Of a stretch of DNA of 64,000 bases, positions 27,991 to 37,588 are shown in pieces. Numbering within the stretch: position 1 is the stretch's first letter; the number at the start of each line of letters is the position of its first letter. A program made the translations under genes and the position numbers. Origin of the DNA: Chloroflexota bacterium (GTDB lineage Bacteria > Chloroflexota > Dehalococcoidia > Lucifugimonadales > UBA3495); assembly GCA_028874075.1 (NCBI GenBank), contig JAPPLU010000070.1:14899-78898 (forward strand), written 5' to 3'. The notes below the pieces were generated by a model. It was not told where the DNA came from. It made no database searches and saw only the letters and a program-made list of their open reading frames with translations.

Positions 27991-29838
27991 TTGAGCAACC
28001 AAAACATTCGTAACCTGGCAATTATCGCCCACGTTGACCACGGGAAGACCACGCTGGTCGATGCCCTACTCAAGCAGGGAAAGGTGTTCCGGGAACACCA
28101 GGAAGTGGGTGAGCTGATAATGGACAGCGACCCGCTGGAGCGGGAGCGGGGGATTACCATTCTGGCCAAGAACACGGCGGTGGAGTACCGTGGCGTCAAG
28201 ATCAACATTATCGACACCCCGGGCCATGCCGACTTCAGCGGCGAGGTGGAGCGGGTGATGAACATGGCCGACGGCTGCCTGCTGCTGGTGGACGCGGTGG
28301 ACGGCCCCATGCCCCAGACCCGATACGTGCTGCAGCAGGCCCTGCAGCGGAACGTTGCGCCCATGGTGGTGATTAACAAGATTGACCGGCCCGAGGCGAG
28401 GATTTCGGAAGTGGAGGAAATGGTGCAGGACCTGTTCCTGGAGCTGGCAACCCTGCCGGAACACCTGGACTTTCCGGTCCTGTATGCCTCGGCCAAGCAG
28501 GGATTCGCCGCCACCGAACCGGACGCCACCGGCGGGGATATGCAACCCCTGTTCGATGCCATCCTGGAGGTTATCCCGCCGCCGTCGGGCGACCCGGAGG
28601 GGCCTCTGCAGATGCTGGTGGCGGCGCTGGACTACGATAACTACCTGGGTCAGATTGCCATCGGCCGGGTTTTCCAGGGGATTATCCACTTCCGGAAACC
28701 GGTGGCAGTTCTTGGGCGGGATGGCGTTCCCAGGGCCGAGAGCCTGGAGAACGTCTTTGTATTCAGGGGGCTGGAACGGCTCCAGGCTTCGGAAGCCGTT
28801 GCCGGCGACATAGTTGCTGTGTCGGGGATTCCCAACATTTCCATCGGGGATACCATCGCCGCACCGGAAAGCCCGCAAGCCCTGCCCTCCATCGACATTG
28901 AAGAGCCGACGGTGATGATGACCTTCGGCGTGAATACGTCGCCGTTCATGGGCAAGGAAGGGTCGCGCTGCACATCGAGGATGCTGCGCGAGCGCCTGTT
29001 GAGGGAACTGCGCACCAACGTGAGCCTGCGGGTGGAAGAGACGGCCAGCGCCGACGAGTTCCTGGTTTCGGGCCGGGGAGAACTGCACCTGGCCATACTG
29101 GTGGAAAACATGAGGCGGGAAGGCTATGAATTTCAGGTTTCCCGCCCGGTTCCCGTTACGAGGGTTATTGATGGCAGGACTCACGAACCCTACGAGCAGC
29201 TCACTATACACACCCGGGAAGAGTACATTGGCGCGCTGTCTGAAAGCCTGGCAAATCGCCTGGCTCAGATGACCGACATGGACAACGATGGGGCGGGCAA
29301 CGTGAGGATGGAATTCCTGGCGCCGACGCGCGGGCTGATCGGGTTCCGGTCCTTCTTCCTGCGCACCACCCGGGGCAACGGGGTAACCAACAGCCGGTTT
29401 GTGGAGTACCGTCCCATGACTGGACAGTTGAAGCACGCCAGCAGCCAATCCCTGGTGGCCTCCGAACCTGGAATGGCAGTCACCTACGGACTGCTGAATG
29501 CCCAGGGCAGGGGTTCGACCTTCATTGAGCCGGGGACGCCGGTGTACGAAGGTATGATTGTGGGGATGCACCCCAAGGAAGACGACATTGCCATCAACGT
29601 GTGCCGGGAAAAGAAGCTGACAAATATGCGTTCCTCCACTGCCGACGTGGCCAAGCGGCTGAGTCCGCCGGTGAAGTTGAGCCTGGAGGAGGCGCTGGAG
29701 TTCATTGCTTCCGATGAACTGGTGGAAGTTACGCCGCTGAACTACCGCCTGCGGAAGAAGGCGCTAACTGCGGGGGAAAGGCAAAAGCAGCGGAATCGGA
29801 GGCGGGAGCGGGACGTAGCAGGGACGGCGGGAGGGTAG
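27991..29838 (+). CDS. typA: Ribosome-associated translational GTPase TypA/BipA
   Basis: A 615-aa EF-G-like GTPase, full family length, acting at the 70S ribosome and in 50S assembly under stress. TTG start at 27991 with GGGGAG about ten bases upstream. G1 is [14 protein letters not shown] (about 11-24), switch I contains [11 protein letters not shown] (about 51-61), G3 DTPGHADF (about 76-83), G4 NKID (about 130-133) and G5 SAK-like ASAKQG. Domain II, an EF-G domain III-like region ([26 protein letters not shown], about 355-380) and the TypA-specific C-terminal domain with [16 protein letters not shown] (about 534-549) follow. An IS481-type element has inserted 113 bp downstream. Confidence 0.97.
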   Translation: MSNQNIRNLAIIAHVDHGKTTLVDALLKQGKVFREHQEVGELIMDSDPLERERGITILAKNTAVEYRGVKINIIDTPGHADFSGEVERVMNMADGCLLLVDAVDGPMPQTRYVLQQALQRNVAPMVVINKIDRPEARISEVEEMVQDLFLELATLPEHLDFPVLYASAKQGFAATEPDATGGDMQPLFDAILEVIPPPSGDPEGPLQMLVAALDYDNYLGQIAIGRVFQGIIHFRKPVAVLGRDGVPRAESLENVFVFRGLERLQASEAVAGDIVAVSGIPNISIGDTIAAPESPQALPSIDIEEPTVMMTFGVNTSPFMGKEGSRCTSRMLRERLLRELRTNVSLRVEETASADEFLVSGRGELHLAILVENMRREGYEFQVSRPVPVTRVIDGRTHEPYEQLTIHTREEYIGALSESLANRLAQMTDMDNDGAGNVRMEFLAPTRGLIGFRSFFLRTTRGNGVTNSRFVEYRPMTGQLKHASSQSLVASEPGMAVTYGLLNAQGRGSTFIEPGTPVYEGMIVGMHPKEDDIAINVCREKKLTNMRSSTADVAKRLSPPVKLSLEEALEFIASDELVEVTPLNYRLRKKALTAGERQKQRNRRRERDVAGTAGG

Positions 29839-29944
29839 GCTGACAGCAAGGGAAAGAGGTGGGGACCCTTTCCAACTCCGGAAACAACAGAGTCCGCTGA
29901 CGGGCCCACTGACGGATGCGAATGACGCGCCTTGCGTCGGGATT

Positions 29945-31155
29945 GCTAATGTGTAAAAGTCAAGACCACATCTGACACACGGGAATTAACTTACAGCGGA
30001 GAGCTGTAGGGTCGTGTTGTCCGATTGGTCACCTCCTCGGCTCAAGTCCTTCTCCAAGGCCAGATACCGGGTTTGCTGGAAGGTCTCCCAGGGCGTCTTC
30101 CCGTAGCAGTAGCGCCCTGAGTGAGGCCTCTCTCTATTATACTTCTCCAGCCAGGCGTCCAGGTCAACCTGCAATTCCTCCAGGCTGTAGTAGAGCTTCT
30201 TGCGAAAGAGCAGGCTGTAGCACTCGTCCTGCAGGGTCTTGTGGAAGCGTTCACATATGCCGTTGGTCTGGGGGTGGTTGGCCTTGGTCCGGGAATGGTC
30301 GATGTCTTCCACCGCCAGGTACAACTGGTAGGCGTGATTCTCGGGCTTCCCGCAGTACTCAGTGCCCCGGTCGGTGAGGATGCGCTGCAGCCTGATCCCC
30401 TGCTCGTCAAAGAAGGGGACCACCCGGTCATTCAGTAGATCGGCCGCGGTGATGGCGCTCTTGTCGGTGTAAAGCTTGGCGGTGGCTACCCTGCTGTAGG
30501 TATCGATGAAGGTCTGCTGGTAGATCCGGCCCACCCCCTTGATGGTGCCCACGTAGTAGGTGTCCTGGGCTCCCAGGTAGCCCGGATGCTCCGTCTCGAT
30601 CTCCCCGTGGGCTTCCTTCTCCTGCTTAGCTTTCTCCAGGGCCGCCAACTGGCTCTCGGTGAGGATGATACCCTCCTGGGCCACCTTGGCTTCCAGGGCT
30701 TTGAGCCGCTTCTTGAAGGTCTCCAGGTCATGGCGCTGCCACACCGACCGGACCCCGCCTGGGGAGATGATGATCCCCTCCTTGCGCAATTCGTTGGCTG
30801 CGCGCAGCTGTCCGTAGGCTGGGAATTCTACCGCTATGCGCACCGTGGCCTGCTCCACCGCCTCCGGCACTCGATTCTTGATTACCGACTTCTTGCGGGA
30901 GATCTCGTAGAGGGCGGCCTCGCCACCCTCCTCGTACAGTTCCTTGTACCGGTAGAAGGTGTCCCGACTGTAGCCCATGATCCGGCAAGCCTGGGACACA
31001 TTGCCCAACTGCCGGGCTAACTCCAGGAGGCCCAGCTTGGGCTTCAGTACCTTTTCCTGTTGCGTTGTCATCTGACACTCCTTCCCCAATCCTGGGGACA
31101 TTCAATCACAATCTTCGCTGGGTGTCAGATTAAATCTTAACTATTACAGCTAATG
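29945..31155. mobile_element. IS481-family insertion sequence with intact ends and 7-bp target duplication
   Basis: The element spans 29952-31148 (1197 bp). Its ends are 27-bp inverted repeats (29952-29978 and 31122-31148) identical at 21 positions, starting TGTAA and closing with ATCTGACAC on the inner side. Immediately outside, GCTAATG occurs on both sides (29945-29951 and 31149-31155), a perfect 7-bp direct repeat consistent with target-site duplication. The single transposase gene is intact. Perfect duplication and an open frame indicate a fairly recent insertion, in an intergenic region downstream of typA. Confidence 0.9.
29986..31071 (-). CDS. IS481-type DDE transposase
   Basis: A 361-aa transposase. 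The ATG at 31071, with AAGGAG seven bases upstream, is preferred over an in-frame start at 31101. N-terminal helix-turn-helix: GNVSQACRIMGYSRDTFYRYKELYEEGGE (about 23-51), typical of IS481. The rve-type RNase H core has D in TFIDTYSRVA (about 204-213), D in ILTDRGTEYCG (about 245-255) and E in NGICERFHKTLQ (about 288-299), spacing 41 and then about 40 residues. A C-terminal YNRERPHSGRYCYGKTP follows, also an IS481/IS3 hallmark. It appears complete and should be able to move the element. Confidence 0.92.
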   Translation of the reverse strand: MTTQQEKVLKPKLGLLELARQLGNVSQACRIMGYSRDTFYRYKELYEEGGEAALYEISRKKSVIKNRVPEAVEQATVRIAVEFPAYGQLRAANELRKEGIIISPGGVRSVWQRHDLETFKKRLKALEAKVAQEGIILTESQLAALEKAKQEKEAHGEIETEHPGYLGAQDTYYVGTIKGVGRIYQQTFIDTYSRVATAKLYTDKSAITAADLLNDRVVPFFDEQGIRLQRILTDRGTEYCGKPENHAYQLYLAVEDIDHSRTKANHPQTNGICERFHKTLQDECYSLLFRKKLYYSLEELQVDLDAWLEKYNRERPHSGRYCYGKTPWETFQQTRYLALEKDLSRGGDQSDNTTLQLSAVS

Positions 31156-31362
31156 GACGACGCGTTCTAATTTACATCCCCACACGTGATTGTTAGACTT
31201 GCCTTCAGATAAAGTCCAAGTTTAATCGGAACGTCTCTGGCCACACAAGGCTGACTATCAAACCTATGGCACTGGACGTTGTGCCCGTTCACCCTTTGCG
31301 GTTTGATGGCAGACTGGGTGGGTGTAGCAACTTACTTCCTCCGATGACACAAGGGGAGTCCC

Positions 31363-32946
31363 ATGAAATACCTCGTCCTCTTTTTTGTTATTGCCTTAAC
31401 TTTAGCTTGCTCCCAACCGACACCTACGCCTGCTCCAGCAACACCGGAAACTGTTAGTGTAACGGCTACTCCCGTTCCCCCGATACCGACCTTACTGCCC
31501 AGTCCCACGCCATCTTCGTTAGATGTTCCGGCACCCACGGCGGCGCCTTCAGCCAGGTCCAGGCCGACAGACACCCCTCAGCCGACCGCTACCCCGACAT
31601 TGGAACCTGTGCCCACACCCACACCTGCTGCGACCCCGACAGTCGCTCCAACGGCCACGACCGAGCCCACGCCTACGGCTACTCCAGCGCCAACAGCAAC
31701 ACCCACACCCACCCCTGCACCCACGGCGACCCAGACCGCAACGCCTACGCCCAAGCCAACGAACACGCCTTCGCCAACGAACACGCCCTTGCCGCCGACA
31801 AAATACGACCGGTCTCTGCTCTTGTTCGGGCCATACAACGGCCAGCTAGTGCATGAACCGGAGGACGGAGGATTGGAGCTTTATAGCGCCTTAGATGCTC
31901 CAGGAGACATTCTCATCGAAGCCACATTTACGAACCCCTACTCTGACCCGGGCCTCAAATGGGAGCACGGCTTCCTGTTCAAGTATGCTGGCTCACGCCA
32001 CTTTTACAGCACTACCCTCGAAAGTACCGAGGACTGGGAACATTACGCGAAGATGGGGTCCGGGAATTTTGTCGGCTTCTGGGATGGTCCTTGGCCAGAT
32101 ATTAACACCGGGCCCATTGAAGACAACTTGCTTCAAGTTGCGCTGGTGAGGGGAGTTGCCTGGGTGTACATCAACGGCGAATTCGCCGGACAGTTCCCTA
32201 TAGACGTCGACACCGGCGGAAACGGCGTTAGATTCATCGTGGACGATGATCACGAAGGGACCACGGCCTTCAAGGATGCGGCGGTTTGGAAATGGGACTC
32301 GTCCATGTCTAGAGATTTCCCGGAACTTGATCCAAACTATGTGGCTGCGGCAACACCCACACCGACAATCACGCCAACCCCCAACCCCGCTATTCCTTTC
32401 TTCGGTCCTGTAAGCGATGTCATATTCCACGAAGAAGCCGACGGGAATATTGAGCGGTACAGAGGCCCCAATATAGAGGGGGATGTGATGATAGAAGTAA
32501 TCGTTGTGGTTCCTTTCGAACCAAACGAATCCAACTGGAACTTTGGAATACAATTCCGTAACGACCGCCCCGGCTCGTTCCACCTCGTAGAGGTAGGCAG
32601 TATATTTGGGGGAAGCTACAACCACTGGCGGAGGTCTGAATCTGGTGACGAATGGCAAGGCCGCAGGGTGGAGGACGTTGTCGGAATGAATCTGGAGAAA
32701 GGAGACAAGAACCGTATCCAGTTTATTCTGGTTGGCGAATCGGGCTATCTCTACATCAACAATCGAAGGGCAGGTATCTTGAATTTTGGTCTTGGCGACA
32801 TTCCCACTCCAAACCGGATTTACTTGGTTGTTATTGATCGAGATTCGCAAGGGTTTGAGTACAGCCGAGGAGGACACACCAAGTTTGAGGACTTCATAGT
32901 CTGGAACTGGCACCCGTCCTTATTTGATCTGCCGAAGGACGACTAA
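31363..32946 (+). CDS. Lipoprotein with Thr/Pro-rich stalk and two homologous jelly-roll-like modules
   Basis: A 527-aa surface lipoprotein. Signal peptide with lipobox LTLAC (Cys16), then a long Thr/Pro/Ala-rich stalk (about 17-147) with PTPTPxAT-type repeats, the kind of wall- or glycan-spanning linker common in Chloroflexota. Two modules follow, about 151-311 and 344-523, separated by a short TPTPTITPTPNP linker. They align through (L)FGP...V.HE..DG..E.Y...., a GD(I/V)(L/M)IE strand, a W..G..F strand and a (V/Y)IN(G/N)..AG strand near the end, so they are an internal duplication with a concanavalin/LamG-like beta sandwich pattern. Carbohydrate or protein binding is plausible; no catalytic residues are recognisable. 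It lies 208 bp beyond the IS target repeat. Confidence 0.75.
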   Translation: MKYLVLFFVIALTLACSQPTPTPAPATPETVSVTATPVPPIPTLLPSPTPSSLDVPAPTAAPSARSRPTDTPQPTATPTLEPVPTPTPAATPTVAPTATTEPTPTATPAPTATPTPTPAPTATQTATPTPKPTNTPSPTNTPLPPTKYDRSLLLFGPYNGQLVHEPEDGGLELYSALDAPGDILIEATFTNPYSDPGLKWEHGFLFKYAGSRHFYSTTLESTEDWEHYAKMGSGNFVGFWDGPWPDINTGPIEDNLLQVALVRGVAWVYINGEFAGQFPIDVDTGGNGVRFIVDDDHEGTTAFKDAAVWKWDSSMSRDFPELDPNYVAAATPTPTITPTPNPAIPFFGPVSDVIFHEEADGNIERYRGPNIEGDVMIEVIVVVPFEPNESNWNFGIQFRNDRPGSFHLVEVGSIFGGSYNHWRRSESGDEWQGRRVEDVVGMNLEKGDKNRIQFILVGESGYLYINNRRAGILNFGLGDIPTPNRIYLVVIDRDSQGFEYSRGGHTKFEDFIVWNWHPSLFDLPKDD

Positions 32947-33138
32947 ACAGAAGGGGCGTGAAGGCTCCAGCAAGCCAGAGGGGCAGGCATTTAGTATAGT
33001 GAGCCTTCTCCTGTAGAGGAAGAGCTGGAGAGGCAAGAACAGGCCGGCTATCCCGCGGAGGTCGTACTTGCCAGGGTAAGAGCGGGGAGCCGAGACTGCC
33101 CCAACCCTCCTATTGGAAAGGAAGGAGGGGAGTAAAGG

Positions 33139-33173
33139 GGAAGCGGCCCGTTTATTTCGGGCCGCTTCCTTAT
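33139..33173. terminator. Bidirectional terminator-like hairpin
   Basis: A 12-bp perfect stem GGAAGCGGCCCG (33139-33150) / CGGGCCGCTTCC (33158-33169) with a 7-base AT-rich loop, between the convergent lipoprotein and VOC genes. Confidence 0.7.
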
Positions 33174-33205
33174 CTCTATATTCCTGGAAAGCCTAACGGC
33201 TTGAC

Positions 33206-33775
33206 TTAGTCCTGCATCGTCCTTACCGTGCCGCGGTGGTAGCGTTCCACGGTGGTGTCGGGGTCCCAGTCGGTCGGGACTTCGGAGGCCCAGGGGGGAA
33301 CCGGGTCTTCAAAGGTGAAGACGAAGTCGCGGTCGCCGCGGCCCCGCTTGAACAGTTCCTTGGACGTGGGGTACTCGAAGTATATCTCCAGGCGGTTGCC
33401 CTCGGAGTCGGCAAAGTACATGCTGCGCTGGTTGGCGTGTTCCACGAGGCGGTCCACGGTAACGCCGTTGCTAAGCAGGTGATCGTAGGCGTCCTTCATG
33501 TCCTGGTGGGTGTCCACCTTGATGGCTATGTGGGCCACGCCCACCTGGTTGCGCTCAGGGGCTTCCAGGGCGTTCTCGGGGTCGTCCACGGGGGTCAGGT
33601 CAAATACGTGGCCTTCGTGGGTGTCGTCACGGCCCAGGCTCATGAACACGCCGCCGTGTTCCGGGTCCTCTTCCTCAATGACGAAACCCAGGACTTCGGT
33701 GTAGAACCTCTTGGCCCGTTCGATGTCGCGCACGCGGACGGCGGCATGGCCAATGCGGGAAAGGTTGATGGGCAT
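33206..33775 (-). CDS. VOC-family (glyoxalase/extradiol dioxygenase-like) protein
   Basis: A 189-aa vicinal-oxygen-chelate protein from the ATG at 33775, which has GGAGGAG nine bases upstream; longer in-frame starts have none. Paired beta-alpha-beta-beta-beta modules are seen: SRIGHAAVRVRDIERAKRFYTEVLGF (about 5-30) and VGVAHIAIKVDTHQDMKDAYDHLLSNG (about 76-102), with RSMYFADSEGNRLEIYFEYP (about 117-136). Candidate metal ligands are His in GHAAV, His in VAHIA and Glu in LEIYFE, the usual H/H/E set. It may be an extradiol ring-cleavage or isomerase-type enzyme. The lengthened C-terminal tail is unlike glyoxalase I. It is divergent from the molybdenum hydroxylase gene. Confidence 0.85.
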   Translation of the reverse strand: MPINLSRIGHAAVRVRDIERAKRFYTEVLGFVIEEEDPEHGGVFMSLGRDDTHEGHVFDLTPVDDPENALEAPERNQVGVAHIAIKVDTHQDMKDAYDHLLSNGVTVDRLVEHANQRSMYFADSEGNRLEIYFEYPTSKELFKRGRGDRDFVFTFEDPVPPWASEVPTDWDPDTTVERYHRGTVRTMQD

Positions 33776-33943
33776 AAGTGTCTCCTCCAACTGACTTGGC
33801 AGTTTTAATGTCGGTGAACACTTTATAAGAAAAGCTTCGGAGTAGTCAATGATGCCGGCAGGTAGCACTCATTTCGAGCGATTTGTGGTAAATTAGGCGC
33901 AGATACCACCCGGCAATTCGGCCGGGCTTCAGGGGAGGAAGAG

Positions 33944-36271
33944 ATGCTTGATTACAAGCCCAACATTGTGCTCTCCAACCAGGAGTACGATGTGGTAGGC
34001 ACCAGGCCCATTCGTCACGACGGGCCGGACAAGGTAATGGGTCGTGCCCGCTACGCCGCCGACATTCACCTTACGGGGATGCTCTTCGGCAAGATTCTGC
34101 GCAGTCCTCACCCCCACGCGCGCATCCGGGGCATTGATGCCAGCCGCGCTCTGGCCATTCCCGGCGTGGAAGCTGTGGTAACGGCCGCCGACTTTCCCGA
34201 GGTCTCCGCCGAGGTTTCGGACCTTTCCGAAGGGGCCAACGTCAACTATGGCTTTTACAGCCGCAACGTGATGGCCCGGGAAAAGGCCCTGTACCGGGGC
34301 CATGCCGTGGCCGCGGTGGCTGCCACCAGCCCCCACCTGGCGGAGGAGGCCTTGGCCCTGATCGACGTGGACTGGGAAATACTGGAACCGGTGCTCAACG
34401 CCGAAGAGGCCCTGGCAGACGGCGCGCCCCTGGTCCACGAACGCCTGATAACCTTTGACAGCCCCAACTGGCGGCCCGGGGCGTGGGGCGACCAGTCGGA
34501 CAAGGTTTCTAACCTGGCCAACAAGTTTGAATACACCCTGGGTGACCCGGAAAAGGCCTTTGCCGAGGCCGACGTGGTGGTGGAGCGCGAGTTCCATACC
34601 CGTCCCGTCCACCAGGGTTACATTGAGCCCCACTCGGCCACAGCGCAGTGGAACACCGACGACACGGTGACGATCTGGGCCAGCAGCCAAGGCCACTTTG
34701 CCCTGCGCGACCATACCTCCACCATCCTGGGCATGCCCGTTTCCAAGGTCAAGATTATTCCTATGGAGATAGGCGGCGGCTTTGGCGGCAAGGGTATGGG
34801 CGGCTGTTACATTGAACCGGTGGTGGCCGCGCTGTCTCGCAAGACCGGCCGGCCGGTGAAAATCGCCATGTCCCGTACTGAGGTCTTCCTGGGTACCGGG
34901 CCCGCGCCGGCCACCCACATGAAAGTGAAAGTAGGGGCCACCAACGACGGCAAGATCACCGTCGCGGAGGCTCAGCTAACCTACGAGGCGGGCGCCTTCC
35001 CCGGTTCGCCGGTGGCGTCGGCCTGCCGGACGATGTTCGCCCCCTACAACATCCCCAACGGTTACGTTGAAGGGCTGGACGTGGTGGTTAATACTCAGAA
35101 GTCAGCCGCCTACCGGGCGCCCGGTTCTCCCACCGCCGCCTATGCCGCGGAAACGGTGCTGGACGAAGTGTGCGAGAAGATCGGTATGGACCCGGTCGAG
35201 TTCCGGCTGATGAACGCCGCCAAGGAGGGCGACCGGCAGATTACTGGTCCCACCTTCCGCCGGATTGGCATGGTTGAGCTTTGCCTGGCGGCCCAGCAGC
35301 ACCCGCACATGGCCCAACCGCTGGAAGGCAAATACCGGGGACGGGGTGTGGCCGCCGGGTGCTGGATGAATGGGTCCGGTCCCGCCAGCGCAGTGGCCAG
35401 CGTCAATCCCGACGGCACGGTCAGCCTGGTAGAGGGTTCGCCGGACATCGGCGGCAGCCGCGCCGCCATGGCCATGCAGATCGCTGAGGTACTGGGCATC
35501 GCCGCCGAGGACATCAAGCCGTCCATCGCTGACACCGACTCCATAGGCTACAGTTCCGGGGCCGGCGGCAGCGGAGTTACCTTCAAGATGGGTACGGCGG
35601 TCTACAACGCAGGCGAAGATATTCGGCGTCAGCTTATCGAGCGGGCGGCCACGATTTGGGACGTCAGCGTGGAAGATGTGGAGTACAACAAGGGGGTGCT
35701 AAGCCACAAGTCTGACTCAGAACTGAGCATGACCTTCGCCCAGATTGCCCGCAGGCTGAACGGCACGGGTGGTCCAGTAGTGGGTCGAGCGACTGCCAAC
35801 CCAGGCGGCGTGGGCAATGCCTTCGGCATCCACATTGTGGATGTGGAGGTTGACCCCGATACGGGCAAAGTGGAGGTCCTGCGTTACACCGCGTTGCAGG
35901 ATGCAGGCAAGGCCATCCACCCAAGCTATGTTGAGGGACAGATACAGGGTGGCGCCGTGCAGGGTATCGGCTGGGCCCTGAACGAGGAGTACTACGTGGA
36001 CCAGGGGGGGTTGATGGTCAACTCCAGCTTCCTGGACTACCGGATGCCCACCAGCCTGGACCTACCGATGATCGATACGGTAATCGTGGAAGTAGCCAAC
36101 CCGGGCCACCCGCTGGGGGTGCGGGGCGTGGGCGAGGTATCGCTGGTACCGCCCATGGCCGCCGTTGCCAACGCCATCTACCACGCCACGGGGCTGCGGC
36201 TTACCGACCTGCCCATGAACTCGGCCACCTTCCTGGAAGCCAGGTGGCAGCAGGAGAATGGGGCTGATTAA
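33944..36271 (+). CDS. Molybdenum hydroxylase large subunit (xanthine dehydrogenase/CoxL family)
   Basis: A 775-aa molybdopterin-binding subunit of the xanthine dehydrogenase / aldehyde oxidase / CO dehydrogenase family, which hydroxylates a carbon using water. N-terminal a/b-hammerhead: DKVMGRARYAADIHLTGMLFGKILRSPHPHARI (about 27-59). Cofactor loops: IGGGFGGKGMGG (about 276-287), AYRAPGSPTAAYAAE (about 388-402) and the catalytic Glu in GVRGVGEVSLVPP (about 726-738). The CoxL active-site loop with Cys is not evident, so it is not a form I CO dehydrogenase. GGGGAGGAAGAG precedes the ATG. Remarkably, neither the FAD subunit nor the 2Fe-2S subunit is adjacent. Confidence 0.93.
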   Translation: MLDYKPNIVLSNQEYDVVGTRPIRHDGPDKVMGRARYAADIHLTGMLFGKILRSPHPHARIRGIDASRALAIPGVEAVVTAADFPEVSAEVSDLSEGANVNYGFYSRNVMAREKALYRGHAVAAVAATSPHLAEEALALIDVDWEILEPVLNAEEALADGAPLVHERLITFDSPNWRPGAWGDQSDKVSNLANKFEYTLGDPEKAFAEADVVVEREFHTRPVHQGYIEPHSATAQWNTDDTVTIWASSQGHFALRDHTSTILGMPVSKVKIIPMEIGGGFGGKGMGGCYIEPVVAALSRKTGRPVKIAMSRTEVFLGTGPAPATHMKVKVGATNDGKITVAEAQLTYEAGAFPGSPVASACRTMFAPYNIPNGYVEGLDVVVNTQKSAAYRAPGSPTAAYAAETVLDEVCEKIGMDPVEFRLMNAAKEGDRQITGPTFRRIGMVELCLAAQQHPHMAQPLEGKYRGRGVAAGCWMNGSGPASAVASVNPDGTVSLVEGSPDIGGSRAAMAMQIAEVLGIAAEDIKPSIADTDSIGYSSGAGGSGVTFKMGTAVYNAGEDIRRQLIERAATIWDVSVEDVEYNKGVLSHKSDSELSMTFAQIARRLNGTGGPVVGRATANPGGVGNAFGIHIVDVEVDPDTGKVEVLRYTALQDAGKAIHPSYVEGQIQGGAVQGIGWALNEEYYVDQGGLMVNSSFLDYRMPTSLDLPMIDTVIVEVANPGHPLGVRGVGEVSLVPPMAAVANAIYHATGLRLTDLPMNSATFLEARWQQENGAD

Positions 36272-36305
36272 GTTGGGCTATTGACCCAAGAGCGGGACAA
36301 ATTTC

Positions 36306-36338
36306 GGGGGCGGGTCTGAAACCCGCCCCCTTTTATTT
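36306..36338. terminator. Intrinsic terminator between convergent catabolic genes
   Basis: GGGGGCGGGT (36306-36315) pairs with ACCCGCCCCC (36321-36330), then TTTTATTT. It ends the molybdenum hydroxylase gene and faces the end of the minus-strand dioxygenase cluster. Confidence 0.8.
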
Positions 36339-36355
36339 CTCGCACCGTTGGGAAT

Positions 36356-37510
36356 TTACACCAACCTCGGGTCCGGATCCAACCCCGCCCTTACCCTGCC
36401 GTACTGTTCGGCCAGCGCGTCCCAGGACAGTCCCACGTGGTGGGAGGCAGCGTGAGCGTCGCGGTGGAAGCGCTGCATTGGGCTGGAATCGTACAGGCTG
36501 TGGCCACCGCTGGCCTCGAACAGGCGGTCAATGGCCCGCACGCAAAGGCGGGTGACGTAGGCGTGGTCGCGGCGGTAGCGGGCCCGGTCGTCGATGGTGG
36601 GCAGTTCGTCCCGGTGTGCGCGCTCCATGATTTCACGGCAGTCTCGCTGCATTATGAGATGAGCGGCGTCCACCTCGGCCGAGGATTCGGCCAGGCGGAG
36701 GTGATAGCTGGGAACCTGGGACAGTGGGTCCCCCTCCCGTGCCGATGCGCCGTGGCGGATGCGCTCTTCGAAGGTCTCAACCGCGCCCCGGGCCATGCCG
36801 ACTATGGGGGATGCAAGGGTGTAGGGAATGATGCACTGCTGAGGGATGCGCTGGTTGGCGGTGTCGTGGACCTGGCGGCCCGGGGCGTTACCCTCTCGTA
36901 GCAGAGGCATGGGAACCGTCCGGTGCTCCGGGACGAATGCGTCGTCCACCAGGATGTCCTTGCTGCCCGTACCCTTCAGACCGGAGACGAACCACGTGTC
37001 TTCAATGGCGTAGTCCCGCCGGGGCAACAACATCATCATGGGAACTTCGGGGCCGTTGGCGATGAGCAGTACCCACTGGGCCGGGTCGCAGCCGCTGGAG
37101 AAGTCCCAATGGCCGGAAAGGCGAAAACCGCCCGGAGCTGCGGTGGCCTTGCTCCGTGCCGGATTGAAGGAGGTGGATGACAGGGTGTTGGGGTCTTCAG
37201 CCCAGTACTCGTTCTGGGCCTTTTCAGGGAACAGGGCCACCAGCCAGTTGTGGCTGGCCCAGATGCCGTAGCACCAGGCGGTGGAGCCGCAGCCCCGTCC
37301 CAGCTCCGCAGCGATATCGAAAACCACGTCGAAGTCCAGTCCCATCCCGCCATAACGTTGGGGCTGGGCAGCGGTAATCAGCTGTGCCGCCTTCAGGTCT
37401 TCGATGGTTTCGGGCGGGGCCTGCCGTCGCCCCTCGGTTTCCGCCGCCCTCTCGCGGAGGGCTGGAACCAGGGACGCGGCGCGCTGCAGGAGTTGTTCCC
37501 TAGTGGTCAT
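36356..37510 (-). CDS. Acyl-CoA-dehydrogenase-fold flavin monooxygenase (HsaA/DszC-like)
   Basis: A 384-aa protein of the acyl-CoA dehydrogenase fold. The pattern fits the flavin-dependent two-component monooxygenase branch: RETIEDLKAAQLI-like start (PPETIEDLKAAQLITAAQPQRYGGMGLDF, about 32-60), GCGSTAWCYGIWASHNWLVALFP (about 74-96) and FRLSGHWDFSSGCDPAQWVLLIA (about 128-150). The C-terminal part has SGGHSLYDSSPMQRFHRDAHAASHHVGLSWD (about 333-363), the family's conserved RDxxAxxxH region. The catalytic Glu of true acyl-CoA dehydrogenases is not apparent. It would need reduced flavin from a separate reductase, not seen nearby. Last gene of the minus-strand catabolic cluster. Confidence 0.87.
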   Translation of the reverse strand: MTTREQLLQRAASLVPALRERAAETEGRRQAPPETIEDLKAAQLITAAQPQRYGGMGLDFDVVFDIAAELGRGCGSTAWCYGIWASHNWLVALFPEKAQNEYWAEDPNTLSSTSFNPARSKATAAPGGFRLSGHWDFSSGCDPAQWVLLIANGPEVPMMMLLPRRDYAIEDTWFVSGLKGTGSKDILVDDAFVPEHRTVPMPLLREGNAPGRQVHDTANQRIPQQCIIPYTLASPIVGMARGAVETFEERIRHGASAREGDPLSQVPSYHLRLAESSAEVDAAHLIMQRDCREIMERAHRDELPTIDDRARYRRDHAYVTRLCVRAIDRLFEASGGHSLYDSSPMQRFHRDAHAASHHVGLSWDALAEQYGRVRAGLDPDPRLV

Positions 37511-37588
37511 TTTGCACCAATTCCGCTCTGGCTCTATCTCCTCTTCGATGGTCGGGACCGCGTTCCTGGCGTGGCGAAAATGGGAATT

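Noticed and set aside
28066..29571. 501-codon minus-strand frame
   Set aside because: Fully antisense to typA, whose motifs are all intact; the frame results from GC-rich codon use.
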